Below, piece after piece: positions 1-8,462 of a stretch of DNA of 64,000 bases. The notes under the pieces were generated by a model. That model had not been told where the DNA came from. It was given only the letters and a program-made list of their open reading frames with translations, and ran no database searches. How positions within the stretch are numbered: position 1 is the first letter of the stretch; every line of letters begins with the position of its first letter. The translations under genes were made by a program, and so were the position numbers. Origin of the DNA: Paenibacillus silvae (lineage in GTDB: Bacteria > Bacillota > Bacilli > Paenibacillales > Paenibacillaceae); assembly GCF_014639235.1 (NCBI RefSeq), contig NZ_BMFU01000001.1, positions 372,001 through 436,000 on the forward strand. Direction: 5' to 3'.

Positions 1-47
1 TAATCCAGCATCGGTATGTATGCTACATTTAGCGATTTGCCCATCAT
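1..47 (-). CDS. Possible N-terminal fragment of a gene cut by the window edge
   Basis: On the minus strand two adjacent ATG codons (47 and 44) follow a G-rich stretch (AAGGATGTGGGGA). The frame stays open to the window edge, giving only about 15 residues starting MMGKSLNVAYIPMLD. It would follow the E2 gene on the same strand after a 114-base gap. Too short to identify; it may equally be chance. Confidence 0.3.
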   Translation of the reverse strand, partial: MMGKSLNVAYIPMLD

Positions 48-161
48 TCCCCACATCCTTCTGCCTCATTGATTAATATATGAAGATAAACCCGTCTGTA
101 GACAGTCAGAAAAGTGCACGGCCAGAGGCACATACACTTTCCCGTCATTTATATTATACAC

Positions 162-1634
162 TTAGTAAACTTTCGTCTCCATGTTGTAGCCTTCCAGGTT
201 CTCCTTGACACGCTGCAAGAACCGGCCACAGATTACCCCATCCAGAATACGGTGATCCAGGGAAAGACACAGGTTAGCCATTGAGCGTACAGCAATCATA
301 TCGTTGATAACTACCGGTTTTTTCACAATGGATTCAAAAGTAAGGATTGCCGCCTGCGGATAGTTGATAATTGGCTGGGAAAGAATCGAACCGAATGAAC
401 CTGTATTGTTCACCGTAAACGTCCCGCCCTGCATATGATCCAGCTTGAGCGTGCCTTCACGGGTCTTGCGAGCCAGATCATCAATCTCGCGAGCAAGTCC
501 TGCAATGTTGCGCTGATCCGCATGTTTGATTACCGGTGTAAGTACAGAGTCCTCTGTACCCACAGCCATCGACAGGTTGATATCGCGCTTCACAATAATT
601 TTGTCAACCGCCCACACCGAGTTCATGATCGGGTAATCTTTAATTGCATTGACGACACCCTTCATCATAAACGAAAGATAGGTCAGGTTAATACCTTCTT
701 TCCGTTTGAACTCATCCTTCAGCTTGTTGCGCAGCATGACCAGGTTCGTTACATCCACTTCGATCATCGTCCAGGCATGAGGAATTTCGGATACACTTTG
801 ACGCATATTACGAGCAATCGCGTTGCGCACAGGGGTAACATCAATGAAATATTCCGATCTTCCTTGTCCGCCGCCTTCCACTTCGATCTGCGGAATTTTA
901 GGGCTTTCTGTCAGATGAATGCCGGAATGACGCACCGGAATGCCAGCATCGGATGCTGAAATCGACTGACGTGCATCTTGATTCGCAGAGCCAGCGCTCA
1001 AGCCGGAATCCCGACTAATTCCGCTGAAAGGAGATGCAGGCGCTGACTGAGCTGATGAATTAACCGAGGCAGAACTTTGCACCGACGTTGATGCTGCACT
1101 TGCTTGACCGCCTTGTGCGACAAATGCCAGCACGTCCTTGCGTGTAATCCGTCCGCCTGCACCTGTTCCCTGAATATGCTGCAGATTCAACCCATGCTCT
1201 GCCGCCAGAGACTGCACCGCAGGTGAATAACGATTGCGCATCGGCTGATTCGGATCATATGCAGGAGCGTTCGTACCGGCGGCAGGAGATTGACCCGAAT
1301 TACGCTGTATCTGCGCTTGCTGTACCGGCTCCTCTTGAGATGCGGCCGGTACTGCCTGCTGCGCTGCCTCTTCATCGGAAGCAGCCACCTGCATACGGCA
1401 GATCGCTTCACCTACAGCAATCGTCGTTCCTTCTTCTACCAACAGATCACCCATGATTCCGTCTACTGTAGATGGAATCTCGGCATTTACTTTATCAGTA
1501 ATGACTTCACAGATCGGCTCATACTGCTCCACAGGTTCACCCGGTTTTTTCAACCATTTGGCTATGGTTGCCGAGACCAGCGATTCTGCCAGCTGCGGCA
1601 TGATGACGTCGATCCATTTCATACGTTCAGCCAT
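162..1634 (-). CDS. bkdB: Branched-chain 2-oxoacid dehydrogenase E2 (dihydrolipoyl acyltransferase)
   Basis: E2 core of the branched-chain 2-oxoacid dehydrogenase complex; it moves the acyl group from lipoamide to CoA, supplying branched acyl-CoA for iso/anteiso fatty acids. About 490 residues. An N-terminal lipoyl domain has its lysine in ITDKVNA (about K48). An Ala/Ser/Gln-rich linker follows, then a peripheral subunit-binding domain (RYSPAVQSLAAEHG ... GRITRKDV, about 135-170), a second linker, and a catalytic acyltransferase domain ending in the HRILDG motif. The ATG at 1634 is preferred over upstream in-frame ATGs because GGAG lies 9 bases before it and the protein then begins close to the lipoyl domain. 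Last gene of the lpdV-E1a-E1b-E2 operon. The substrate class (branched-chain rather than pyruvate) is inferred from the E1 sequences and operon form. Confidence 0.93.
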   Translation of the reverse strand: MAERMKWIDVIMPQLAESLVSATIAKWLKKPGEPVEQYEPICEVITDKVNAEIPSTVDGIMGDLLVEEGTTIAVGEAICRMQVAASDEEAAQQAVPAASQEEPVQQAQIQRNSGQSPAAGTNAPAYDPNQPMRNRYSPAVQSLAAEHGLNLQHIQGTGAGGRITRKDVLAFVAQGGQASAASTSVQSSASVNSSAQSAPASPFSGISRDSGLSAGSANQDARQSISASDAGIPVRHSGIHLTESPKIPQIEVEGGGQGRSEYFIDVTPVRNAIARNMRQSVSEIPHAWTMIEVDVTNLVMLRNKLKDEFKRKEGINLTYLSFMMKGVVNAIKDYPIMNSVWAVDKIIVKRDINLSMAVGTEDSVLTPVIKHADQRNIAGLAREIDDLARKTREGTLKLDHMQGGTFTVNNTGSFGSILSQPIINYPQAAILTFESIVKKPVVINDMIAVRSMANLCLSLDHRILDGVICGRFLQRVKENLEGYNMETKVY

Positions 1635-1729
1635 TGATTTATCACTCCAAACTTTACTTTTAACCATTAATGGAATTATATACCACAAAACCATCAATCG
1701 TTCAATCGTTGTTAAGATATCTTCTCTAA

Positions 1730-2716
1730 TCAGTATTCGGCAAGTTCACGCATGGCTGCTTTGGCTTTATCCTTGCTCAGCATGTAAAACTTCTCCATCG
1801 TCGGGCTGATTGGCATGGCCGGTACATCTGGACCACACAGACGCTGAATAGGCGCATCCAGATCAAACAGACATTCCTCGCTGATAATAGCTGCAACCTC
1901 CGCACCTACACCGCCAGTTTTGTTATCCTCATGTACGATCAGCACCTTGCCTGTCAAACGGGCAGAAGCAATAATCGCTTCACGGTCAAGCGGCTGCAGT
2001 GTCCGCAGATCAAGTACATGAGAGGTAATGCCCTCTTCACGCTCCAGCTCCTCGGCAGCCTGCATGACAAAGTGCAGTGGTTGACTGTAACCGATGACCG
2101 TAATGTCCGCACCTTCACGAAGCACGTTGGCTTTACCAATCGGAACGATGTAATCATCCTCGGGAACATCTTCCTTGATGAGCTTGTAACATTTTTTATT
2201 TTCAAAAAAGAGCACAGGGTCCGGGTCGCGGACAGCCGCTTTCAGCAGTCCTTTGGCGTCATACGCCGAATATGGAGCAATAATCTTCAGACCCGGCGTA
2301 CCGAAAAAGATGGATTCCGGACATTGGGAATGATACAGTCCGCCGAAGATACCGCCGCCGATCGGTGCCCGAATCACGATTGGACAGCTCCAGTCGTTGT
2401 TGGAGCGGTAACGAATTTTGGCCGCTTCACTAATAATCTGGTTTGTTGCAGGCAGCATAAAGTCTGAATATTGCATCTCGGCAATAGGCTTCATGCCATA
2501 CATCGCCGCACCGATCGCAACACCCGCAATGGCTGACTCAGACAGCGGTGTATCCATGACACGCATCTCGCCGAATTGTTCCTGCAGCCCTTTCGTCGTG
2601 GTGAATACGCCGCCCTTTACCCCGACATCCTCACCGAGCACAAACACATTCTCGTCGCGCTCCATCTCTTCCTTCATTGCGAGACGAATTGCATCAATAT
2701 ATTCCATCATAGCCAT
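1730..2716 (-). CDS. bkdAB: Branched-chain 2-oxoacid dehydrogenase E1 beta subunit
   Basis: Beta subunit of the thiamine-diphosphate-dependent E1 that decarboxylates branched-chain 2-oxoacids (from Val, Leu, Ile) and acylates the E2 lipoyl group. 328 residues, usual for the family. The N-terminus (YIDAIRLAMKEEMERDENVFVLGEDVG) and the SESAIAGVAIGAAMYGMKPIAEMQ segment are typical of transketolase-like E1 beta. The C-terminal half carries the GKVLIVHEDNKTGGVGAEV signature. It starts 2 bases after the E1 alpha stop codon, so the two subunits are translationally linked, and ends 95 bases before bkdB. Confidence 0.95.
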   Translation of the reverse strand: MAMMEYIDAIRLAMKEEMERDENVFVLGEDVGVKGGVFTTTKGLQEQFGEMRVMDTPLSESAIAGVAIGAAMYGMKPIAEMQYSDFMLPATNQIISEAAKIRYRSNNDWSCPIVIRAPIGGGIFGGLYHSQCPESIFFGTPGLKIIAPYSAYDAKGLLKAAVRDPDPVLFFENKKCYKLIKEDVPEDDYIVPIGKANVLREGADITVIGYSQPLHFVMQAAEELEREEGITSHVLDLRTLQPLDREAIIASARLTGKVLIVHEDNKTGGVGAEVAAIISEECLFDLDAPIQRLCGPDVPAMPISPTMEKFYMLSKDKAKAAMRELAEY

Positions 2717-2718
2717 GA

Positions 2719-3747
2719 TTACCGTCCCCCTTCTTCGCTGTCCGCATAGACATGCGTCAGCGTGTCCTCAGGTTTCGGATATGGCGCATTGTCTGCATAT
2801 TCAGTTGCTTCCTTCATTTCCAGCGCAAGCTGTGAAGCCAGATCCGCATCCCGGGCTTCATCCCAGATGCCGCATTCAATCAAATAATTTTTCATGCGCA
2901 GCACGCCGTCCTTCTTCCAGTTCTCCTCAACCTCTTCCTTGGTCCGGTAAGCCAGATCATTGTCCGAAGTGGAGTGAGGAGACAGGCGATACATCATTGC
3001 TTCAATGAGTGTTGGTCCCTCACCTGCGATGGCGCGCTTTCGAGCTTCCTTCACAGCTGCATACACTTCAAGTGCATCGTTGCCATCCACGCGCAATCCC
3101 GGGAAACCATACCCCAGTGCACGATCAGAAATCTTGCCGCTAAGCTGTTTGTGAATAGGAACCGAGATCGCATATTGATTGTTCTCACACATGATGATTA
3201 CAGGCAGCTTGTGTACACCTGCAAAGTTGGCACCTTCGTGAAAATCCCCCTGGTTGCTTGAGCCTTCACCAAAGGTAACAAAGGATACAAATTCTTTCTT
3301 CTGCATTTTGGCAGCCAGAGCAAATCCAACAGCATGAGGAACCTGCGTTGTAACCGGGCTGGAGCCCGTAACGATCCGCAGCTTTTTGTGTCCGAAGTGA
3401 CCTGGCATCTGCCGTCCGCCACTGTTCGGATCTTCCGCCTTTGCGAATGCAGACAGCATCAGCTCACGCGGCGTCATGCCTACAGCCAGAACGAAGCCGT
3501 AGTCACGGTAATAAGGTAAAAAGTAATCGTGATCCCTGTCCAGACCAAATGCCGCGCCAACCTGCGCAGCCTCCTGACCTACACCGGATACGTGAAAGTT
3601 AATTTTGCCGGCCCGCTGCAAGAGCAAGCAGCGCTCGTCAAACTTGCGTGCAAGCAGCATGTATTTGTACATATCCAATACTTCACCATCGCTAAGTCCA
3701 AGCTGTTCATGGCGGTGGACCGCATCTGCAGTACCTTGTGAACTCAT
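2719..3747 (-). CDS. bkdAA: Branched-chain 2-oxoacid dehydrogenase E1 alpha subunit
   Basis: Alpha subunit of the E1 heterotetramer. 342 residues. The thiamine-diphosphate motif runs from GEGSSNQGDFHEG (about 160-172) to CENN (about 187-190), matching the GDG-x(25-30)-NN pattern with GEG at its start. The phosphorylation-loop-like region YRLSPHSTSDND is present. An AGGAGGT site precedes the ATG. There is a 138-base gap to lpdV upstream, so an extra promoter or processing site is possible there. Length, sequence and the E2/E3 neighbours fit branched-chain E1 rather than PdhA. Confidence 0.95.
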   Translation of the reverse strand: MSSQGTADAVHRHEQLGLSDGEVLDMYKYMLLARKFDERCLLLQRAGKINFHVSGVGQEAAQVGAAFGLDRDHDYFLPYYRDYGFVLAVGMTPRELMLSAFAKAEDPNSGGRQMPGHFGHKKLRIVTGSSPVTTQVPHAVGFALAAKMQKKEFVSFVTFGEGSSNQGDFHEGANFAGVHKLPVIIMCENNQYAISVPIHKQLSGKISDRALGYGFPGLRVDGNDALEVYAAVKEARKRAIAGEGPTLIEAMMYRLSPHSTSDNDLAYRTKEEVEENWKKDGVLRMKNYLIECGIWDEARDADLASQLALEMKEATEYADNAPYPKPEDTLTHVYADSEEGGR

Positions 3748-3885
3748 ATGAGGTACCTCCTTTTAGTCAGAGCCTGTTCAGCCTTACTACCCGATCTTAT
3801 AACCTGGTACTAAGACTTGGCTTAACCTTATTATAATCCCTTTTGCCCAAAAAAGGAAAGGACCTTTCTCATAAGCCTGTCCGGC

Positions 3886-5310
3886 TTACATGCCAATCGC
3901 TTTTCCATCCACGGCCAGCATGGCCTCGCCCATAATTTCAGAGAGCGAAGGATGCGGGTGAATGGTCTGCCCGACCTCCCACGGAGTAGCATCCAGCATC
4001 TGGGCCAGTGAGGCTTCTGCAATCAGCTCTGTTACATGGGTGCCGACCATATGTACGCCCAATATATCATTCGTTTCAGCGTCTGCAATAACCTTCACAA
4101 AGCCGTCACGGCTTCCATGAATTAGTGATTTGCCGATCGCCTGAAAAGGAAACTTGCCCGTTTTGATCTCATGGCCGCGTGCTTTGGCTTCCTTCTCCGT
4201 AAAACCAATGCTTGCCGCTTCTGGTCTTGTGTACACACAGCGCGGTATCCGATGAGCCTCAACCGCGTGCACATGCTCGCCAGCAAGATGATTAACCGCG
4301 AGTATGCCCTCATGGCTTGCCGCATGCGCCAGCTGTAATCCGCCGATACAATCGCCAATCGCATAGATGTGGCCTTCACCCGTCTGCAGATGCTGGTTCA
4401 CTGCAATGAAGCCGCGCTCTACTTTGATATCTGTATTCTCCAGTCCAATATTTTCGACGTTTGCCTGACGTCCAATGGACACCAGTATTTTTTCAGCAGT
4501 CAGTGTCTCCAGCTCATCTCCTGCAAGCTGTACATCCACATACACGCTCTGATTCTCTGCACGATAACTGTCTGCGAGTAATTTCGCACCTGTAAGAAAA
4601 CGGACACCCCGTTTACCCAGCAAACGCTGCATTTCTCTCGCTACATCCTCATCCTCTGCCGGAAGCACATGCTCAGCCGCCTCAACCACGGTCGCACTCA
4701 CGCCAAAATCATTCAGCATAGACGCCCATTCCAGCCCGATTACTCCGCCACCTACAATAATGATTGAAGCAGGCAGCTCGTCCATGCGAAGCGCCTCATC
4801 ACTGCTCATAATATATCTTCCATCCGGCTCAAGCCCGGGCAGTACACGCGGACGTGACCCCGTAGCAATGATCAGATTGGTTGGAACGACTGTATCCATC
4901 TCGCCATCCTCGAACTCCACCGCTACTGCACCGCTCTGCGGCGAGAAGATCGAAGGTCCAATGACACGCCCCTTGGCATGTACAACCTCGATTTTATTTT
5001 TTTTCATTAAATACTGTACTCCCTTGTGCAGCTGCTCAACAATGGCATCCTTGCGTGCCTGTACTTTGGGAAATACCAGGGTCGCTCCGGTCGTCTCAAT
5101 TCCGTAGTTCTCACTGTCCTGAATCTCGGCGTACATCTCCGCACTTTTCAGCAAAGCCTTGCTCGGAATGCAGCCACGATGCAGGCAGGTTCCACCCAGC
5201 TTGTCCTTCTCGATAATAACAACCTTCTTGCCCAGCTGTGCGGCACGAATTGCGGCAACATATCCTCCCGTTCCTCCGCCCAGTACAGCAACATCACATG
5301 GTATTGGCAT
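3886..5310 (-). CDS. lpdV: Dihydrolipoamide dehydrogenase (E3) of the bkd complex
   Basis: FAD enzyme that reoxidises dihydrolipoamide with NAD+. 474 residues. The FAD Rossmann motif GGGTGGYVAA is at 11-20. The redox-active disulphide is in GTCLHRGCIPSK (C42 and C47). A second NAD-binding motif, VGGGVIGLEWAS, lies at 186-197. The C-terminal active-site segment HPHPSLSEIMGEA carries the His/Glu pair and has Ser where Thr is more common. First gene of the bkd operon. In B. subtilis lpdV follows ptb-bcd-buk, but those genes are absent here; the divergent neighbour is the DUF2627 gene. Confidence 0.95.
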   Translation of the reverse strand: MPIPCDVAVLGGGTGGYVAAIRAAQLGKKVVIIEKDKLGGTCLHRGCIPSKALLKSAEMYAEIQDSENYGIETTGATLVFPKVQARKDAIVEQLHKGVQYLMKKNKIEVVHAKGRVIGPSIFSPQSGAVAVEFEDGEMDTVVPTNLIIATGSRPRVLPGLEPDGRYIMSSDEALRMDELPASIIIVGGGVIGLEWASMLNDFGVSATVVEAAEHVLPAEDEDVAREMQRLLGKRGVRFLTGAKLLADSYRAENQSVYVDVQLAGDELETLTAEKILVSIGRQANVENIGLENTDIKVERGFIAVNQHLQTGEGHIYAIGDCIGGLQLAHAASHEGILAVNHLAGEHVHAVEAHRIPRCVYTRPEAASIGFTEKEAKARGHEIKTGKFPFQAIGKSLIHGSRDGFVKVIADAETNDILGVHMVGTHVTELIAEASLAQMLDATPWEVGQTIHPHPSLSEIMGEAMLAVDGKAIGM

Positions 5311-5348
5311 CTTTACGTTCTCCTCTATACATTCATTTTTGGGGTTTC

Positions 5349-5389
5349 ATAGAATAATAAATGGGGTTCTTATAAAATAATAAATAGGT
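5349..5389. repeat. Imperfect 18-bp direct repeats between lpdV and the DUF2627 gene
   Basis: ATAGAATAATAAATGGGG (5349-5366) and ATAAAATAATAAATAGGT (5372-5389) match at 15 of 18 positions with a 23-base period. They lie 40-80 bases upstream of the lpdV start in the divergent intergenic region, where a regulator could bind. Function unknown; no known bkd regulator site was recognised. Confidence 0.5.
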
Positions 5390-5565
5390 GTGCTTGCATC
5401 CCAAACCATGGCATGCCCTCTATCTCATTGTACTCTCCTTGCGCAGTCAACTCAAAGTTTGTGCAATCTCGCATGGACAGCTTGTGCATTCCAAGCTATG
5501 ATATAAACAGGAATTCTCTGTAAGCGTAACCTTTATATTATGTCTACTCTGGCAGAAAGGGTATA

Positions 5566-5883
5566 ATGCTCATGAATACAAAATTAGTCTTTGCGCGCTT
5601 TCTCGCTATTATTGTACTCGTCATCCCTGGCTTGATGGCCATGAAAGGTTTCCTCATGATGAAAGATGCCCTGTTTCTGTATTACGCGGAGCATGGGAAT
5701 GACTTGATCTCTCCCGGCTTCCAGTGGCTCTCTTTCTTCGGTGGGCTCGTCCTGTTTGCAGCAGGCATGAGTTTTCTCGGCGGCTGGATTTTGTTTCGCG
5801 ACCGTAAACGCAATTATGTAGGCCCTCGTTTTCGCTCGAAAAAGCAGCCTGAACAGGTCGAAACACCCGGAAGCACTACCTGA
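5566..5883 (+). CDS. DUF2627 family small membrane protein (YqzF-like)
   Basis: 105 residues with two hydrophobic segments (about 8-28, FARFLAIIVLVIPGLMAMKG, and about 52-75, FFGGLVLFAAGMSFLGGWIL) and a short basic cytoplasmic tail. It resembles the DUF2627 family; B. subtilis yqzF lies near the bkd locus, which fits this position divergent from lpdV. Function unknown. The start may be either of two close ATGs (5566 or 5572); AGAAAGG lies just upstream. Confidence 0.8.
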   Translation: MLMNTKLVFARFLAIIVLVIPGLMAMKGFLMMKDALFLYYAEHGNDLISPGFQWLSFFGGLVLFAAGMSFLGGWILFRDRKRNYVGPRFRSKKQPEQVETPGSTT

Positions 5884-5897
5884 TTCCGGGCTTTTTT
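5866..5897 (+). terminator. Intrinsic terminator of the DUF2627 gene
   Basis: Stem CCCGGAA (5866-5872) / TTCCGGG (5884-5890) followed by CTTTTTTG. The left arm lies inside the last codons of the gene. Confidence 0.85.
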
Positions 5898-5935
5898 GTT
5901 TCTTTCCATTTTACATATAGATCGGAAGGTTGATT

Positions 5936-6283
5936 ATGGTTTCTTTTGTATTGACATTAAAACGCCTGCTTAAAGGCATATTCTATGCATTCAAAGACCC
6001 CAAATTTCTGGCTTTGTTTGTTTTAACGGCGGCAACTTTGTTATCAGGCACCTTGTTCTACACACGTGTGGAAGGACTTCACTGGATTGACGCTCTTTAC
6101 TTTTGTGCCGTTACATTAACCACCGTGGGTCATCCAAGCTTCGTGCCTTCCACGGGATTGGGCAAAGCCTTTACTGTCATTTATATGTTTGCCGGCATCG
6201 GTCTCACCTTTGCCATGATTGCCAGAATTACAGCCGGTATTTTATTCCCTCGCAGAATGAAATCAGAACAGGATGAAGAGTAG
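5936..6283 (+). CDS. Two-TM ion channel family protein with non-canonical filter
   Basis: About 115 residues with the layout of a minimal KcsA-type pore unit (ion channel family Pfam PF07885): TM1 about 22-42, a pore helix (WIDALYFCAVTLTT), a filter, and TM2 about 80-105 (AFTVIYMFAGIGLTFAMIA). The filter position reads TTVGHPS where potassium channels have TTVGYGD. The ATG at 5936 is chosen over the TTG at 5930 because GGAAGG (5924-5929) is spaced 6 bases from it. No C-terminal RCK domain; a short charged tail ends the protein. Convergent with the small gene at 6320. Ion specificity cannot be assumed. Confidence 0.8.
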   Translation: MVSFVLTLKRLLKGIFYAFKDPKFLALFVLTAATLLSGTLFYTRVEGLHWIDALYFCAVTLTTVGHPSFVPSTGLGKAFTVIYMFAGIGLTFAMIARITAGILFPRRMKSEQDEE

Positions 6284-6319
6284 ACTACTCACTCTCTTGC
6301 ATTAACTGAACTGTACCCC

Positions 6320-6532
6320 TTACTCGTATAAAGCATCCCGGAGTTTGGTAGACATGCGTGACTCCTTGGAGGAGGATTTCAGAATGGTTCTGCGCAGCGT
6401 CAAGTTGCTTGCCTGCAATTTCTCTGCCTCTGCCATCAGCTCAGCAAACAGAGTCTGTACAGCCTCATCCAGCTTGCCTTGTTCCTGCAGCTCCTTGTAA
6501 CGCTGCTTCAGCGAATTCAAAACTTCGTTCAT
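6320..6532 (-). CDS. Small conserved-looking hypothetical protein, coiled coil
   Basis: 70 residues, highly charged and predicted helical (EVLNSLKQRYKELQEQGKLDEAVQTLFAELMAEAEKLQ), with no signal peptide or membrane segment. The ATG at 6532 has AAGAGGTG 6 bases upstream; an earlier in-frame GTG at 6541 overlaps that site. It sits between the channel gene (convergent) and tdk (divergent). I do not recognise the family. Coding is supported by the RBS and amphipathic composition only. Confidence 0.6.
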   Translation of the reverse strand: MNEVLNSLKQRYKELQEQGKLDEAVQTLFAELMAEAEKLQASNLTLRRTILKSSSKESRMSTKLRDALYE

Positions 6533-6710
6533 GGGTAACACCTCTTTTCAAAAAACTGTATAAACTCTGCATCTGCCGTGACCAATATCGCAACAAACCA
6601 TATCGTAACACAAACTGCTCCATTTTAGTTCTGGCTCTTTCCAAAGCAGATGTGGTAATCTGTAATGGTCGCTTTTTTTGAATTCCGTATGCGAGAGGGG
6701 TAGCAGCACC

Positions 6711-7310
6711 GTGCAAACTGGACGTATAACCGTTATTACTGGACCCATGTTCAGTGAAAAATCCGGTGAACTTATTCGCCGTTGTCAGAAGCTTATTCAA
6801 TTTGGCCGTAAAAAGGTCGTTGCCTACAAACCAGCCGAGGATGATCGTTTCGCTCAGGACGAGATCGTTAGCCGGATTGGCTACAGACTGCCCGCCCATT
6901 CCATTCCCCGGCAGCTGACGCCGGAATCCATAGAGACGATTCTGAAGCAGACCATAGATGCCGATGTGGTTGCCTTTGATGAGGTACAATTTTTCAGCAG
7001 TGCAATTATGGAGCTTGTCTCCGAACTGGCCTACTGCGGCAAACATGTTATTGTGGATGGACTGAATATGGATTACCGCGGCAAAGAATTCGGATATATC
7101 GGCGGTCTGCTGGCCATGGCCGATGATATTGAAAAATTATCGGCGTTCTGTGCTGTTTGCGGCAGCCCGGATGCAGCGTTCACACAGCGTATTGTCAACG
7201 GAGAACCTGTCACATTGGGTCCAGTTGTCATGATTGGCGATTCAGAAGCCTATGAGCCCCGCTGTCGCTGCTGCTTTATTCCTCCTCACAAAGTCGAGTG
7301 TCCGTCTTAA
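6711..7310 (+). CDS. tdk: Thymidine kinase, type II
   Basis: Phosphorylates thymidine with ATP in nucleoside salvage. About 199 residues from the GTG at 6711, which has GAGGGG 10 bases upstream; a start at 6678 would add an atypical N-terminus. The Walker A loop reads GPMFSEKSGEL (about 11-21), whereas type II thymidine kinases have G-x-MFSGKS-E-E. The glycine before the catalytic lysine is Glu here and a Gly appears two residues after it. Walker B is FDEVQFF. The zinc-binding lasso cysteines are present (CAVCG ... CRCC). Other family motifs (GLNMDYRGKEFG) look intact, so it is a real family member with an altered P-loop. Confidence 0.88.
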   Translation: MQTGRITVITGPMFSEKSGELIRRCQKLIQFGRKKVVAYKPAEDDRFAQDEIVSRIGYRLPAHSIPRQLTPESIETILKQTIDADVVAFDEVQFFSSAIMELVSELAYCGKHVIVDGLNMDYRGKEFGYIGGLLAMADDIEKLSAFCAVCGSPDAAFTQRIVNGEPVTLGPVVMIGDSEAYEPRCRCCFIPPHKVECPS

Positions 7311-7332
7311 AAGCCCTGCTGGGCTTTTTTGT
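7309..7332 (+). terminator. Intrinsic terminator of tdk
   Basis: AAAAGCCC-TGCT-GGGCTTTTTTG directly after the tdk stop codon. Confidence 0.9.
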
Positions 7333-7401
7333 TTACACTGAAGATGTGCATTATGAAGTACTATTTTCAGATCAGCAGTACGAAGCATGCACATCACGAA
7401 C

Positions 7402-7426
7402 AAAAAAAGCATCGCATAGGCGATGC
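7402..7426 (-). terminator. Terminator of the 7444-7920 gene
   Basis: GCATCGC (7409-7415) / GCGATGC (7420-7426) stem with a seven-base A run on the plus strand (7402-7408), read as a U tract on the minus strand. Confidence 0.85.
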
Positions 7427-7443
7427 TCCAAAATCAATTCCCG

Positions 7444-7920
7444 CTAATCCCGGGAAACAAAATACTTGTTCGTCATGTAATAAGCGTCTCCGCGCGACGT
7501 TTCAACCATTCCTTTTTTGGCATCCAGAAATACAATTTCTTTGCATTTTGTGCAATACCATTTTGTACGCTTATAAGGGGATTCCGTCACGTAAGCCGTG
7601 CCACATTTACAATCAATCTTCATCAATATCTCGGTTGATTTATAAGCACTGGACAAACGATCCAGGTTATCCTGCTGCTGCGTAGGCATAATCGTCTGCT
7701 GATAATCGGATAGATGATTTTGAACTTTGAAGTCTGCAACCAGTCCTGCGTTTAATCCAAAAAACTCTTTACCGATCTCCGTCACGAAGCGCTTCTCATT
7801 TCTATAACAATCGAGCCATTCAATAATCTGCTTGTTAGACAGTGGAACCGTACCCTTGATACCGCTGTTTAAAGTGTAGGTCATGATGTATAAAGTATCG
7901 TCTTGTCTTCCTGAGTACAT
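7444..7920 (-). CDS. Hypothetical protein with C-terminal zinc-ribbon-like motif
   Basis: 158 residues, no signal peptide or membrane segment. The C-terminal part has paired cysteines (DCKCGTAYV ... WYCTKCKEIV, about 108-130), a CxC/CxxC layout suggesting a zinc ribbon. The N-terminal half contains KQIIEWLDCYRNEKRFVTEIGKEFFGLN. GGAGG lies 6 bases before the ATG. Not recognised as a named family. Sits in a run of lineage-specific genes between tdk and the Fur-regulated region. Confidence 0.75.
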   Translation of the reverse strand: MYSGRQDDTLYIMTYTLNSGIKGTVPLSNKQIIEWLDCYRNEKRFVTEIGKEFFGLNAGLVADFKVQNHLSDYQQTIMPTQQQDNLDRLSSAYKSTEILMKIDCKCGTAYVTESPYKRTKWYCTKCKEIVFLDAKKGMVETSRGDAYYMTNKYFVSRD

Positions 7921-8009
7921 TAGAATCCTCCTTCGAATACATTTGCTAATGTACTACAAAAACGCGCATAAATCAAAATAATATTGTTTCCTGAGCGCAT
8001 TTCTTCTTA

Positions 8010-8225
8010 TTAAATGGGGAACATGCCCCTTTCATCCGCCAAAGACTTACAGGAACTGCATACACCTGTAACATTTCCCTGCGGAGCAGCGTAATGCAAA
8101 ATATGATTTACATGTTTCTTGCAAATGGAACAGTAGTACCTCCTTTCCTTTTTTGGAATGTGGTCCGATAGCTTCACTACGTTTTGCTGCCGTTTAAACC
8201 TTCGTAAGAAGCTCCGCCAATGCAT
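8010..8225 (-). CDS. Small zinc-finger-like hypothetical protein
   Basis: 71 residues. The basic N-terminus (HWRSFLRRFKRQQNVVKLSDH) is followed by two CxxC pairs (CSICKKHV ... CSSCKSLA) 24 residues apart, as in a treble-clef or zinc-ribbon fold. AGTGAGG lies 5 bases before the ATG. Same strand as the neighbouring unknown genes. No family recognised; a nucleic-acid-binding or adaptor role is only a guess. Confidence 0.65.
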   Translation of the reverse strand: MHWRSFLRRFKRQQNVVKLSDHIPKKERRYYCSICKKHVNHILHYAAPQGNVTGVCSSCKSLADERGMFPI

Positions 8226-8390
8226 ATTCGCCTCACTCTTTTCTGTTCGCCAGCCTTGTAGTCGCTTCTCAATCCTTGGCCTGTAAATCGCGCCACCTAT
8301 TATGTATACGATTCCAAGTTGTGCGTGTCTATCTCATAATTTATTCGACGTTTTTGCTGTTTTTCCTGTTTTAATCTCAGTACATATTAA

Positions 8391-8443
8391 AAAAAAACGA
8401 CAGCTACCTCTCTCTTTCACAAAAGAGAAATAGGTGACTAGTC
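8391..8443 (-). terminator. Terminator of the 8463-9113 gene
   Basis: Long hairpin (minus strand: CGAC ... ACCTATTTCTCTTT-TGTG-AAAGAGAGAGGT ... GTCG) followed by a run of nine T residues on the minus strand. Confidence 0.85.
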
Positions 8444-8462
8444 GATTTTTTTGCTTGTTTTT

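Noticed and set aside
435..959. Plus-strand open frame of 174 codons opposite the E2 gene
   Set aside because: Antisense shadow of the conserved acyltransferase domain; composition is unlike a protein family and no RBS is seen.
5311..5565. Sigma-54 (-24/-12) promoter for lpdV, as for the B. subtilis bkd operon
   Set aside because: No GG-N10-GC element with correct TGGCAC/TTGCA context was found; GC-rich stretches near 5400-5420 have the wrong spacing.
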